Source: Trileptium ribeirensis (Eukaryota > Nematoda > Enoplea > Enoplida > Thoracostomopsidae). From it: a DNA stretch of 64,000 nt. How positions within the stretch are numbered: the first letter of the stretch is position 1; every line of letters begins with the position of its first letter. The position numbers and the translations under genes are program-made. The notes beneath the pieces were generated by a model, which saw only the letters and a program-made list of their open reading frames with translations, searched no databases and was not told where the DNA came from. The stretch lies in the NCBI GenBank assembly GCA_030248225.1, contig JASANE010027831.1, positions 1-64,000 of the forward strand, given 5' to 3'. This document shows, one piece after another, positions 51,001-59,154 of this stretch.

Positions 51001-53139
51001 ACAGATACACAGCAAAGCAAAGTACAAATCTTAAATTAAAATTTCGACGTTTACGGTGCCAACGATAAAGTATTACCCAACGAAAATAACCGTAGTTTTG
51101 GTACTTTTACTTTAATAGTACTCAAGGGGCCAAAAGGAGTGGTTCTTTGTGATGATATTAAGAGCAATAACATGCCCCTGTGCTACTTTCTCTAGGTTTT
51201 TGTGGAAGATCACAAGCAATAACAAGCCCTACCAAGCAGCAAATAATATAATTCCACTGAAAGAGCAAAGCTGGGCTGTATATGGCTTGCATCTCATGTC
51301 GGTCATAAGCACCTAACTGGCTTTAAGGACAAAAATAGTTATTCGCCTAATTGGTTCTCTGAATTTTTTTCAGACAGCTTAGAGACTCTATTTGTTTTTC
51401 ATAGGCTCACATATTCAAACGCCCGTTGGTATCTGGCTTTATGCCTGATATGTGGTAGTTTTGTACTGCTATTGAAGTTTATAAAAAGACTGACTGCAGA
51501 TACAAAAAGCAATCATCCAATTTCCTTAGTTTTAAGCTGCTGTACCCTAATGGGCCTCATTATGAGCACATCTTTTATGGACTGCATTTACCAGAAATCA
51601 AGAAGCTCCAAAGCGGATTTTCGGCAAAAAGTTATCATATACACAACTTTTAGAAAGTATTATCGACTCAAATAAGCGAATAGCCTCAGTGTCATTCATC
51701 GATGGAATTTGTGTTAACTTTGCAAACGTTTTTTGCACTCTCCACACCGCAAAGCTTTTACGGAAGCGTTCATGTTTTAACAAAATTCCAAGCCATATAC
51801 CTTAGTAGTATTGAAAGCTTCGTAAACGTCTTGCATGGCAGACAACAGCAAAAGGTAATGTAAATTTGTATCGATGGCTGACTCTGAGTCCATTCACCTA
51901 TTCCAGTCGATAATGCATGCTTTAAAATTTCATGTCATATACTTTAGCTGGGTTTTTTTACAGTAAATTACCCGTTTTGTAAGAACAAGTGCAACGTGTT
52001 GTCGCACAGAGTTGTAGTGTTTTGCTTGCCAGAGCTGTAGTGCCACACTATTTCTGCTGTACGTAATTGATAATTCGTTTTCCTTGTCAAATATTCGCCC
52101 CCATTCATTGTAAAAATTTAATTTATGACGTGAAACTGTGCACACACAGCCTTGAAAATAACAGTAAGGAAAACGTATCTTTGTGCAAAATACACTAAAA
52201 AGTATCGAAGCTGGACTCGAAATGTAGCAATGCAAAATTTCTAGTATTAGACCTTAAAACGCGTCAAATTCATAACACGTCGTGGCCTGGAAGTGTATAT
52301 TATTGTGCGAAACCTCTGTGCGCGATTGTTCCATTGTGATTTAAAATTTAATGCCCATCATATGTTCTACCCACCTCGTTGGATACGCAGGCTGTGTCTG
52401 AGCAGAAAACTGCTCGGAATTACTCAAAAAGACACTAGGTTTCACATGTGAAGAAGAAATAATTAAAGCGTTCTTTGTATAACGGGCGAAATACAAATTG
52501 AAGCATTTAGCTAGATTTTTTGTGGTAGGTGTGTGATTTCTGTTACATTGTACAATCGTTTTAACACTTTATTAAGCATACGGAAGTAACGCTGGTTGCT
52601 TAAAGAAGGTGCAACAGGCGTAATGGGCTTTCCCCCTTCGCGTTCGTAGACCTCTGGGGCTTGTTCAGTGCACTCTAGTTATAAACCTGAGCGATTTCGT
52701 CATTTAATTGTTTTTTTGTATTGGTATATTTTCATTAGGTTCGTTGCGTATATCTACACTCAGTTCTTTCCTAATAAAAAGAGTTGAGGGTTGATAATAA
52801 TAGTTGGCGTTTTAGTTAGTATTTTAAGCAGCAGGCAGTAGTGTAACCCAGTGTACCATAGATGCCAAACCATATTAAAATATGGAAGCTATTATGATTT
52901 GTACTTTGTGTCGTAGTCAGAAGTCGTCATCGTAAGATGTTGTCCAGTTTGACGGTGTTGGCTTCGATTCATCGCGTTCGATCGATTCAGTCCCACACGG
53001 TCACTGTTCATATTTGATGGAGCCGATGCTTTCTTGCTTGTCGAATTTCCGGTAGAATAATTGCTTCGAAAACTCTCCCTTCGTCCCATAGCACCACCGC
53101 GGTACGCATGAATTCCGCCTGTAGACCTCGTTGAATACC
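29850..53139 (-). CDS. Split gene for a two-pore-domain (K2P/TWK-type) potassium channel, 5' part missing
   Basis: Gene-level model. K2P subunits dimerise in the plasma membrane and pass background K+ current; each has M1-P1-M2-M3-P2-M4. The window shows M3 (34337-34476), P2 filter TIGFG split by an intron, M4 (32458-32648) and an acidic tail (29850-30056). Proposed exons, in transcript order: 53139-52905 (weak), 52434-52375, 50947-50439, 48940-48659, 43700-43419, 41682-41590, 39554-39335, 38800-38527, 36005-35833, 34476-34337, 32648-32458, 30056-29850. All join in phase. Exons before M3 are hydrophilic and would form the M2-M3 loop, which is long in TRESK (KCNK18) and some invertebrate TWK channels but rarely this long. 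M1, P1 and M2 were not found. Exons upstream of 43.4 kb could instead be a separate gene, because in-frame stops follow the donors at 43419 and 50439. Identity of the channel half is secure; the extent of the loop is inference. Confidence 0.6.
30118..30477. mobile_element. MITE of about 360 bp with TA target site, in the last K2P intron
   Basis: The ends are inverted (ACGTGCTCGCG at the left, GTGTAAACAAGCCTT at the right) and flanked by TA. The body is built of repeated TCAAATTTTGA / TTTGAGCTCAA motifs. It aligns with 48286-48608, including the central block TTTTCAAGATATATTCCTTG and the segment GTTCACGCGGTCAAACTCAC. TA duplications suggest a Tc1/mariner-mobilised MITE. Confidence 0.72.
31742..31825 (-). 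repeat. tRNA-like sequence (Leu/Ser-type box A), probably SINE head
   Basis: Minus strand reads GCGTGGCTGAGTGGCC, a perfect box A (TGGCTGAGTGG), and ends GTGCGTTCAACTCCGCCG, a near box B, about 75 nt apart from end to end. The acceptor stem does not pair convincingly, so a tRNA-derived repeat is more likely than a tRNA gene. Confidence 0.42.
32458..32648 (-). CDS. K2P channel exon: second half of pore 2 and M4
   Basis: After a TTTCAG acceptor the exon begins with two bases that complete the Gly of the filter, giving TTIG/FGDLVPGE across the splice. Then comes QDQQEALVVCSIYLLVG and MALIAMCFKLMQDDV, the hydrophobic M4 helix, followed by the basic post-M4 segment KTRWIGQKIGLL. FGDLVPG after P2 and a MCF/S-N/K-LMQ-like run at the end of M4 are hallmarks of invertebrate TWK and sandman-type K2P channels. 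The donor is GTATGT after codon GAT (phase 0). If this donor is skipped, translation runs 21 more codons to a stop at 32395, a possible short-tail isoform. Confidence 0.85.
34337..34476 (-). CDS. K2P channel exon: M3 and first half of pore 2
   Basis: The acceptor is TTTTGTAG; the exon encodes PEKMPVSVGIILLISF then VGGAILFAIWEDW, the M3 helix with its typical WEDW end, then NAAYFCFITLTTIG, the P2 helix up to the first two residues of the selectivity filter. The donor GTAAGA splits the filter glycine codon after one base, and the next exon supplies GT. Intron position inside the P2 filter is common in K2P genes. The exon starts with one base, matching the two-base end of exon 36005-35833. This is the clearest coding segment of the window. 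Confidence 0.88.
35545..35720 (-). repeat. tRNA-derived SINE-like copy
   Basis: Minus strand 35623-35551 resembles a tRNA: GGCTCCGAAATAGCTTAAATGG gives a box-A-like start (TAGCTTAAATGG) and GGTTCGATACC a box B, about 73 nt overall with paired-looking ends. Upstream of it, GGCTTCTCGCAAAGGGAGCC is shared in part with the copy at 46650-46790 (GGCTCCTCGCAAACTGAGG). Shared body plus tRNA head indicates a SINE family rather than a functional tRNA. Confidence 0.5.
35833..36005 (-). CDS. K2P channel exon: end of the M2-M3 cytoplasmic loop
   Basis: Acceptor ATTTCAG, 57 codons, donor AA/GTAAAT. It reads VVSKYQSNGANTTQSVVL, then QRTDEWKKFLDEVSRKSEEG and SRKITLGSGQVTYK, and joins in phase to PEKMPVSV of M3. 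The last dozen residues are basic, as expected just before a helix that enters the membrane from the cytoplasm. An earlier GTAACG at the codon after GSGQ was considered as donor but gives the wrong phase for M3. Confidence 0.65.
36590..37080. repeat. Degenerate minisatellite of GGGAATTTxGAAATC-like units
   Basis: About 490 bp consist of loosely repeated words such as GGGAATTT, GGAAATCGG, GAATTTGG and AATCGGGAA, with almost no C on the plus strand. Period is roughly 10-20 bp and irregular. A G-rich / C-rich inverted pair (GGGGTGGAGGGGG at 36446 and CCCCACCCC at 36537) borders it. It lies in the intron between exons 38527 and 36005. Confidence 0.65.
38527..38800 (-). CDS. K2P gene loop exon, charged and Ser-rich
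   Basis: The acceptor is chosen at TTGAAG (38801-38802), because it gives the one-base start required by the previous exon and the frame continues as IRAYGTQSKLQPDSRKRSK. The donor is GTTAGT after GTG, phase 0. The product is hydrophilic with a basic first half and an acidic second half (GDGCDSEEEYEQDNDG). A more 3' acceptor (CTCAG at 38779) breaks phase. A 90-codon frame overlapping here is a shadow with implausible composition. No domain is recognised; expected to be disordered cytoplasmic sequence. Confidence 0.5.
39335..39554 (-). CDS. K2P gene loop exon, Gln/Pro-rich
   Basis: Acceptor TTTCAG, donor CTGAG/GTAAGC, both close to consensus. It starts with two bases and ends with two. The protein reads KSKLADRKPVGRRPLIRQPV, then SIVQHEKNQHETIPLLSG and a Gln-rich end (STPQQQEAEQKEQAL). 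Basic patches near RRPLIRQPVS look like a possible kinase or 14-3-3 target, but this is only a composition-level remark. No stop in frame through 73 codons. Confidence 0.5.
41590..41682 (-). CDS. K2P gene loop exon, 30 codons
   Basis: Acceptor TATTTTAG and donor CAG/GTATAA bound a short exon reading TPRAVTPVRMYDSEQSSL then PRHYAKTTVAAS. It starts with two bases and ends with one, matching both the upstream exon (43700-43419 if its GTGGAT donor is used) and the downstream one (39554). Composition is hydrophilic. Short length makes it less certain than its neighbours. Confidence 0.42.
42318..42823 (+). mobile_element. Harbinger-type MITE, 506 bp, second copy
   Basis: The left end GCGGCGTTCACGTTATAATG pairs with the right end CATTATAACGTGCACACC, and the sub-terminal TTGGAAC / GTTCCAA boxes match too. 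Right flank is TTA (42824-42826); left flank is ATA, probably a mutated TTA. It aligns over its whole length with the reverse complement of 53920-54425, including GACCATATAACCGTTG and the GTGCTTGAC-GTCGA region. It lies in the proposed K2P intron between exons 43419 and 41682. Divergence between copies suggests an old burst. Confidence 0.82.
43419..43700 (-). CDS. Hydrophilic exon with Cys cluster; loop exon or terminal exon of a separate gene
   Basis: Acceptor TTGTAG at 43701-43702, 94 codons. It begins SKKQCRCHICWREILPETNG, giving a CRCHIC motif, then a Ser/Asn/Gly-rich stretch, LYLSELQQLSTTTFEH, and an acidic end (VSDEEKDDNASIEFVDD). Joined to exon 48940-48659 it places CPGC seven residues before CRCHIC, a zinc-site-like pattern. 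At the 3' end a GTGGAT donor joins in phase to 41682, but if it is not used the frame ends at TAG 43405-43407 only a few codons later. So this is either an internal K2P loop exon or the last exon of a different gene. Confidence 0.5.
44485..44776. mobile_element. Small MITE rich in GATCCG / CGGATC
   Basis: The right end reads TCGGTTGGAATGTGAACAGG GCC; its reverse complement resembles both CACTGTTAACATTACATCTG at 44494 and GTGTGCACACTGCATCCGAT at 44571. The interior holds about ten CCGATC or GATCGG boxes in both orientations. The nested similarity suggests a MITE with internal duplication of one end. Exact limits are uncertain. It lies in the 5-kb intron between exons 48659 and 43700. Confidence 0.5.
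45450..45660 (-). other. Possible unassigned exon in the 5-kb intron
   Basis: After a CATTTGTGTGCAG acceptor the frame reads ATSAASHDKLSGIILTFYMY, SSDMGIIISLERCRR, IAPQNGDPPAMILAVNSTAQ and stops at TAA 45448-45450, directly before AATAAA. It does not fit the phase of the K2P exon chain. It could be a terminal exon of another transcript, or chance. Confidence 0.2.
46425..46480. repeat. Three copies of GCRGAACCTTC in a GC-rich patch
   Basis: GCGGAACCTTC, GCAGAACCTTC and GCAGAACCTTC occur within 45 bp, beside runs of G. A 66-codon minus-strand frame just left (46149-46346) includes WQNEDERSTPEDL but lacks clear splice sites. The patch looks like a transposon remnant in the 5-kb intron. Confidence 0.4.
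46650..46790 (-). repeat. tRNA-derived SINE-like copy
   Basis: Minus strand carries ATAGCTCAAAGGTTAG as box A and GGGTTCGGTAGC as box B, and the same CTCCTCGCAAA element next to it as the copy at 35545-35720. It lies in the long intron between exons 48659 and 43700. Confidence 0.48.
47970..48045 (-). repeat. Weak tRNA-like / SINE-like sequence
   Basis: Minus strand shows AATAGCGTAGCGGTAAGTGC (box-A-like) and CAGGTTTTAATCGCC (decayed box B). It probably is an old SINE head. Confidence 0.3.
48286..48608. mobile_element. MITE of about 323 bp, same family as 30118-30477
   Basis: AAGGCGTGTTCATACGCTCA at the left is the inverse of GAGCGCGGGAGGACACCTT at the right, flanked by TA on both sides. It carries the same TTTGAGC / GCTCAAA array and the shared core TTTTTCAAGATGTTTC. 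It ends only 50 bp from the splice donor of exon 48940-48659. Confidence 0.72.
48659..48940 (-). CDS. Hydrophilic exon ending in WIDCPGC
   Basis: Acceptor TTTATAG, 94 codons, donor CAAG/GTACCA (weak after position +2). It reads GNTPQFPAGKFAKPDHSKAN, TITTTTYVVAPAEEAYGG, REYRERINGSHSIEKC, and ends IVRWIDCPGCKQ. The two-base start matches the one-base end of exon 50947-50439 and the one-base end matches 43700. It is clearly coding by composition and lack of stops compared with the surrounding AT-rich DNA. No domain recognised. Confidence 0.55.
50439..50947 (-). CDS. Large hydrophilic exon, Ala/Thr/Ser-rich
   Basis: Acceptor ATTGCAG, 169 codons, donor CAAA/GTTAGT. It reads ALTKTFRRAATIHGIHSKHH, an Ala/Thr/Val-rich section, VSRSNSPAPHPIGTPPRV, FREDLSQTKIVVTNTNG, VSHVAITLGDEADDN, and ends LERLTYANNATEFKKQFDRL DMQ. 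The longest exon in the gene. If the GTTAGT donor is not used translation stops at TAG 50434, five bases on, so a terminal exon is an alternative. The phase match to 48940 (A + AA) favours an internal exon. No known domain; predicted disordered. Confidence 0.55.
52375..52434 (-). CDS. Small exon, 20 codons
   Basis: The acceptor follows a pyrimidine tract (TTTCTTCTTC...CCTAG) and the donor is ACGAG/GTGGGT. The reading VFLSNSEQFSAQTQPAYPT continues in phase into ALTKTFRR of the next exon with a shared Arg codon. Very short exons are easy to imagine in AT-rich DNA, so confidence is limited; the clean phase on both sides is the main support. Confidence 0.4.
52905..53139 (-). CDS. Most 5' exon found; Ser/Asn/Gly-rich, could be terminal
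   Basis: After the strong acceptor TTTTTCAG the frame reads YSTRSTGGIHAYRGGAMG, RRESFRSNYSTGNSTSKK, then an Asn/Ser/Arg-rich run and TSDYDTKYKS, stopping at TAA 52892-52894. A GTACAA donor at 52904 would join it in phase to 52434, but that donor is weak, so the exon may really end at the stop and belong to another transcript. Composition (Ser, Asn, Arg, Gly) suggests a disordered segment. It is coding-like in contrast to its flanks. Confidence 0.42.
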
Positions 53140-53794
53140 CTGAAAAATGATAAAAGATGTTTTGCTACACGCAGGCCATAAAAGTATGTCTATTAGATTA
53201 AAGGCATTGCAATCGGAAGAATATAAACATTATAACTCAGTAACGACATACTGGGATAACGACGTTGCTTACTTTCGCTCCACGTGACATCGTCTGATAT
53301 AGTTCAGCCGATTGTCAAACCTTTTTGAAAATTACCGACCACAACTTCCACGTTTTCAGGCAATAAAAATCAGACAAATGCATCGTAGTCGATTCCAGCA
53401 AAGTGTTCCCCTTCACTAAATTATTACCCTAGAACTACTAATGCATGTCGAGGGATTTTAAAACAGTTTCAATCATAGTTTTAGCGGAGTACACCCATAG
53501 TGCGATGGTATCATCGTTCTTCACTTAACCTACGACCTTTATGCACAATTAAAAGATGAAATTCGTCATTTGAATACGAATCATGCACCCATTGAAAAAT
53601 AGAGTTTGACCGTGTCGAGTTGGCATATTTGATAAAATACAGTCATTGTTTTAGTAATTAGATTTAAAAGGCTAAATTTTTAACATGTTCTTAATACATA
53701 TTTGATTGGATTACATCGTAATTTATCGGCTGCTTGTGGTTTTCTTCGCAGTGTTGGCTGGCACCCAACCTTTTACACTTCGTAGTCACGGTTA

Positions 53795-53840
53795 ATTCTT
53801 ACAGCCGTCTGGCCGTGACGTTGTTTTCGACTTTACTCAG
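53795..53840 (-). repeat. Dispersed hairpin repeat, copy e
   Basis: On the minus strand AAAGTCGAAAACAACGTCAC is followed by GGCC, AGAC and GGCTGTAAG. It sits about 80 bp left of the MITE at 53920. Confidence 0.5.
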
Positions 53841-53919
53841 ACTCTGCATCGTATTGTTAAAACCACCCGACGAAATAGATTCCAACTAAATCAGTCGAAC
53901 GTAGTCCATATAAATATTA

Positions 53920-54425
53920 TTTGGCGTTCACGTTATAATGTCTCCCACGTTTGGAACCTATGTACCACACACAGTCTATGTCGCTGTCGATAATAGGGTG
54001 TCTTAGACACTCCCATCTTTTTAATAAATTTTTTCAAGGGTAGCTAGCTAGGGGTATAGCTACTTTTCGACGTTGTCAAGCACACCGGGTCTTCTTTGTA
54101 GTTTTTGACGGTGTGCGGCAAAATCTTGTCAACAGTCATATGGTCTAGACACAATTACTGATATTTATAAAAATCTACACAGCATAGCTGACTAATATAT
54201 CGCATCAGTTACACATAATAACCTGTCCATGCTAATTCGCGCGAAATTGGTAGCTGAGGGTGTGTACGATGCTGTAAACAAAAATGTGGCAGCTAGGGGT
54301 ATTTCGTATACCATCGAAAATTGGTTTACGGCATGGGTGTGATCCTGAGTGTCTATACGCTAGGGTCGCGACTACAGTGGTACAAAAGTTCCAAACAGCG
54401 GAGACATTATAATGTTAACGCAGCA
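53920..54425 (-). mobile_element. Harbinger-type MITE, 506 bp, TTA target duplication
   Basis: The ends are inverted: GTTCACGTTATAATGTCTCC at the left matches the reverse complement of GGAGACATTATAATGTTAAC at the right, and the pairing continues through TTTGGAAC and the CTGTAGTC region. TTA flanks both sides (53917-53919 and 54426-54428), the 3-bp TWA duplication typical of PIF/Harbinger elements. The element is the reverse of the copy at 42318-42823, with the same 506-bp length and shared sequence throughout. It has no coding capacity, so it depends on a transposase elsewhere. Confidence 0.85.
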
Positions 54426-56469
54426 TTAGGAGTCAAATGTTTAGTCTCAAAAACGGCCAAATCGCCATTCATAAACAGCGACAGGGCTGCGATTTGATGT
54501 GTGAAATTCCTTGCTAAATTAAGTACTAAAAGAGAAAACCCGCCTTGGAAACAAATTACAACGATTGGATGAAGAAAGCAAACGTCAGTAGTAAAAAGCA
54601 AGTTGTAACAGGCCCGTTCCGGCCCGTTACGCGTCTCTCACACGATTTCGGCGTCAAAATTGCTTAAACGTGCCTCAATTCGAGCTAGACAGGGTTTACA
54701 GGACCGAAATTTTCGTGGGTAACAGGGTGCCATGGTTGTCGATAATTGTGTTGTTCATTGCTACATGCCTTTTATCATTGTTATGTTTCTGTCATTGATA
54801 TAACTTGCCGTTGTATGATATGTTTTATGGTTGCATAATGGGAAAAGGTGCAAGTGAGCCTAGAGGAAACTGGTTTTGATAATTTGATTCGACTTAGAAA
54901 GACGAGGAGTGTAGGAGAGTGCTTAACTAACCAGGACCGACAACCCGAACGGAACCCGACCACTAGCCCCTGTTTTCCCCCATTGAGATTTCAAATTTCC
55001 TACCGTCCGGGAATAGGAGGCCACTGGTCAATTGAACCATGCCCTTACCGCAAAAGTGATCAGAATCAGGACTATCAGCTTTACCTGGTTCAAGCGAACT
55101 ATGGCCTAATGGTCGCAAAAGTAAGCTGAAACAAATGGGTTACGGTAGTTTACGAGTAGTCGGAAATAACGGACCTCGGGCCTGTTTATCGGCCCGTAAC
55201 CGTCCAACGGTCCAGATTTACCGAAAATGTCCCGAGTACCTTTTGGTAGAGAATTTTCAGGGCTCTCGAACGAGCCCGAGACATCACAAATTGCTGGAGG
55301 ATTTCTTGAGATATTCTAGGGACAAACGGGTAAACATTCAACTAACAGCCAATACTTACGCTAGGTTTGGCTGGAGACCATGGTTCCGAGTGAGCATAAC
55401 CTAGGCTTATATGGAAATATAATTATGCATATATATGTGTATTGCGTGACCTTCGTGACTTCGTGTGTCTATTTTTCCGCCCCACCGTTCCAAAGCCTTC
55501 CTTTTCGTAGCACCCTTTGAAGCCCAAATTTGCCTGATCACCATGCTAACGACTGGGTTTTCTGGTTACCATCGGACCGGGGAGTGAACGTACGAGTGTT
55601 TCCAAGTAATCCACCCATCTAGGCATCTGGCGAGGCCACTCGGGTCTCGATCCGACCAGTCATTCCGCCGCTAGATCACTCATTTCCCTGTTTTATACCG
55701 CACCACGGAAATTCAACATAAAATTCCGCTTGTTTTGTACCAACTCCGTATTTGACCCCCGACCCTAAATGTGCTCATGCGACCCCTCATTTTATTCGAC
55801 TGCTCCTGGCGAGCACAACGATATCCGGTGGGTCTTTGTCCGACTTCGCGTTAGCCCTTTATGACCGATAAGGTGCCCCCCCAATTTGGCATACCGACTG
55901 CAAGTGGGTACAGACCGACCGAAAATTTAACCCCAACTCAAAAGTAGGCATAATGCCCCTCATTGCATTCGTCGCGTCGAGACATCTTCAAAGATGCTCG
56001 GCGGGTCTCCGTCAGTCGCCCCGTTAACCCGGGACGGCCGAAAACGTGCCCCCCTTTCTACCGACACTCTCTTTATCAGTAGTGATTTTAGTGCCCCTCT
56101 ACCCGCTGCCGTTAAGGTAGGGAAAACACCCCTCGTTTGAATCGCCTTTCCAAGGCGAGTTCAACGATGCCCGGCGGGCGTCGCTCCGCCCAACCGTTAG
56201 AGCGGGAGAGCTCGCTGAAACCCCGTATACTAATATATGTCGGAACCCAAAATTGGGTCCCGACCCGCCACTGCGTCAACCCCCCTCGTGTTTGGTATCG
56301 TTCGGCCCCGTTCTTCGTCCTGGGACCGAATTGCGCCCCAGCCCCTCGAAGTTCCCGCAGGAACCCCCTGTCCCGACTCCCTTCCCGCGCCCTTTCTTTG
56401 CCGTTTTCCTTTTCCTTTTCACTCTCTAACCGACCTTTTTGTCGGTTGCCGTTGCTGCTGTCGCTGTGG

Positions 56470-56550
56470 CTGTGGTGTGTGTGTGTCGTTGTTGTTGTTG
56501 TTGTCGCTGTGCTGTTGTGGTTGTGTTGTTGTTGTTGTTGTTGCTGTGGT
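56470..56550. repeat. GTT/GTG-type microsatellite
   Basis: Interrupted GTT, GCT and GTG triplets run for about 80 bp, giving Val/Leu/Cys runs in plus-strand frames and Gln/Asn runs on the minus strand. These explain the apparent open frames here. Confidence 0.8.
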
Positions 56551-59154
56551 TCTGCATGTTTCTAGTGTGGACTCGAGCGACCTTTCTGTCGCTCAGGTCG
56601 TCTGTGTGTCTCATGTGTAATGTGTGCTCATGAGTAGTGTATGTGTATGTGTATGTATATATAGATAAAATATGTATATATATATATGTAATACGTAGGA
56701 CGACACAAAAAACAGTACACACGGGGACAGGACATACAAAATTTTCTTAAATTCGTGAGTTTTACGGACGGACTGGACACATAGGACTAGGAATGATGGG
56801 GGGTAGGTTTAGGGCCCTCTCGTGGGTCCTGAGAGTTCCCGAATAGGACCCCCGATAGGTCAAAAGATATATAGGAATGGGTTGCACCCATGATCGTGAA
56901 ATCGACTCATTCCCACCTTAGGTTCCCCCCATTTCGGGACGTCTAAAGACATCCTGTCGGGATATTTGAAAAACCATTAGCTTGGAATGCTAGGAATGTT
57001 TGGCTTTATCTTGTAAGCCAACATATAAACGTGCAATGTTAGCACGTTTATCCATGGATAGGGTGGTAAAATTTAGCCCCAGATGGCCTCCAAATAAGCT
57101 TAATTAAGTGATGGATGAGGCAGCTAGCTCGCTAAATAGCAGAAATTTGGCTTTAAGTCGGCGAGTTAGCTGAGGGAATTTCATGGATGAGGACCACCAG
57201 ACCAATCTAAGGACAGGTTTCCAGCTTAATCCAAGCATTTTATATGGAAAGAAGATTTAAAATTTTGAAATTTGACGGGTGATTTAACAGCTTTCGTGGG
57301 ACATTTGGGGAATAACGACCAAGCTAAGTTAGGTAAGAGGTTTAAAAGATCTGAGTAATGAGTTTTCGACAAGTTTCTGACAAGAATTTGGGACTACAGA
57401 TGGGGTAAAATCGGGGATTTTGGGAGAAAACTCGCAGATGGTCGACCTCCGAGTATTCGGAGGGTTCAAGTTTGATGTCGGCAATTTCTATTGAAACCGA
57501 CTCTCTCTAAAGGGGACCCAGGGTTTACGATAGCTGTCAAAAATAAAATTCGGGGAATTTTTCGATTGGGTGCCCGGGTTTGAACTCGAAAAAGTGGGCG
57601 TAGAAAGAGCTTCTCCGATTGGATAGCGACAAAATCGCTATCTTTCAAGATAGCTGAAAATTTTGAAGCGACGACTACCGCGTCGTCTCGACAGATCAGT
57701 TTGACTTCGGCAGCGCGGAGTTCGGTCGACTCTACTGACCGGCTCCGACGCTTGAGTTTTAGTATGGTTTGCATCTGTTTTGGCTTTCTCGTGTTTTCCG
57801 CTTTATTCGTTTGGAATGGGATTCGACAACGAGAGGACCCGCGTAGACATCTTTCGTCTCGCGGAAGGGGACCAGCTATTGCTGTCCCGGATCAAACCTT
57901 GTAAGTCAGGAAGCGCTGCAAGAGCATGGGGGTTTATTTTCCCCAGACATGAATGTAACAGACCGAAATTTTAGTTCGTGATAACATGATTTGTTCTCCA
58001 TAGAGTGACCGGTCGTCCGTCGATGGACGTCCCGCCTTCCACGCCGATTAGTTACAAATTTTTACATGTTCTTTGACAAACCGTCTCGAGTAGAGTTCCG
58101 TTTTGGGCATTTCGAGCGATTACACGGGGGTTGTTGCATTGTGAACAAAAGTCGAAGTCATTCTGATTTCCCGTGGTCCTAGGTAAGGCAAATCAAAATG
58201 GACGCTTCTCGTCCACGCGTTTTTACATGACTTATCACTCTTGAGTTAGGGCTGTCGAATTTCCTGAGCTGACCACGGTAAAATTTTACCACGAAATCAT
58301 AGGGATTCGCATCTTCACGTGTTTCTGACTATGCTTATGGTTTACAAATTTACAATTTAGTGGACCGTTCGGTACTCATGCCGCTGCTTGAGTGCGGACT
58401 GACGTTGCAGATAGGGACAGGGGACTAGCCTCTGTCGGGCTTTAGGAAGCCCCAAAATTTCGTTTATCAGTTTGAGCTAAGCAAATTTGGGGAATACAAA
58501 AGACTAAGCAAATTCTAAGTGATTTCAGCTTGAGTATAAGGTCTTGGCACTCCGTAAGGAGCAACTTTTACTCAGCATTGTCGGTTTACGGTATGCTCTC
58601 GATTTGTAAGGATAAACGTTTGGTGTATTATTAAGGATTGAAAGAGCTTGACTTAGAGTAGACTAGACTGCCCGAGATCCCGACCGCCCCGTACAACATC
58701 CTTTGTCAGTGGCTCGGCAAATCACGTTCTTCTCAAAACACTCTAGCCAAACCACTAAAATCACCAAGGTTCACTCTAGCCCACGTACATGGTTACACTC
58801 GGTGGTAATGTCGAGGAAAATCACTTCTCACTAAAATGAACCGACGGCCTGGCTAGGTATCAAGGTCGGAACCAATAAACGCTTTCGAAGGCACTTCAGA
58901 GTGCTCAATGTTCAAAATGAAACCATACAACTCCCATTTTAATAAAGAAAAAAAATCGCGACCTTTCGCGAATCGTTTTGACCCCAAACCGAGTGAGTGC
59001 AAAACCCCGTTTTCTTTTCAGAGCGACTTGATCGCTGAGTTTAAGTATTTTTCTATTTTATCACTGGTTGCCCGTTAGGCTATGTACTATGTATGCCCCG
59101 ATTTAGCTTTTTCACCATTTTTGTCTCTCTCCTTTTTCGTTTTCCTTGATTGAG

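Noticed and set aside
56137..56722. Long overlapping frames on both strands (142, 127 and 98 codons)
   Set aside because: They are produced by Pro/Arg/Ser-rich GC sequence and the GTT/GTG microsatellite, with poly-Val/Cys or poly-Asn/Thr products.
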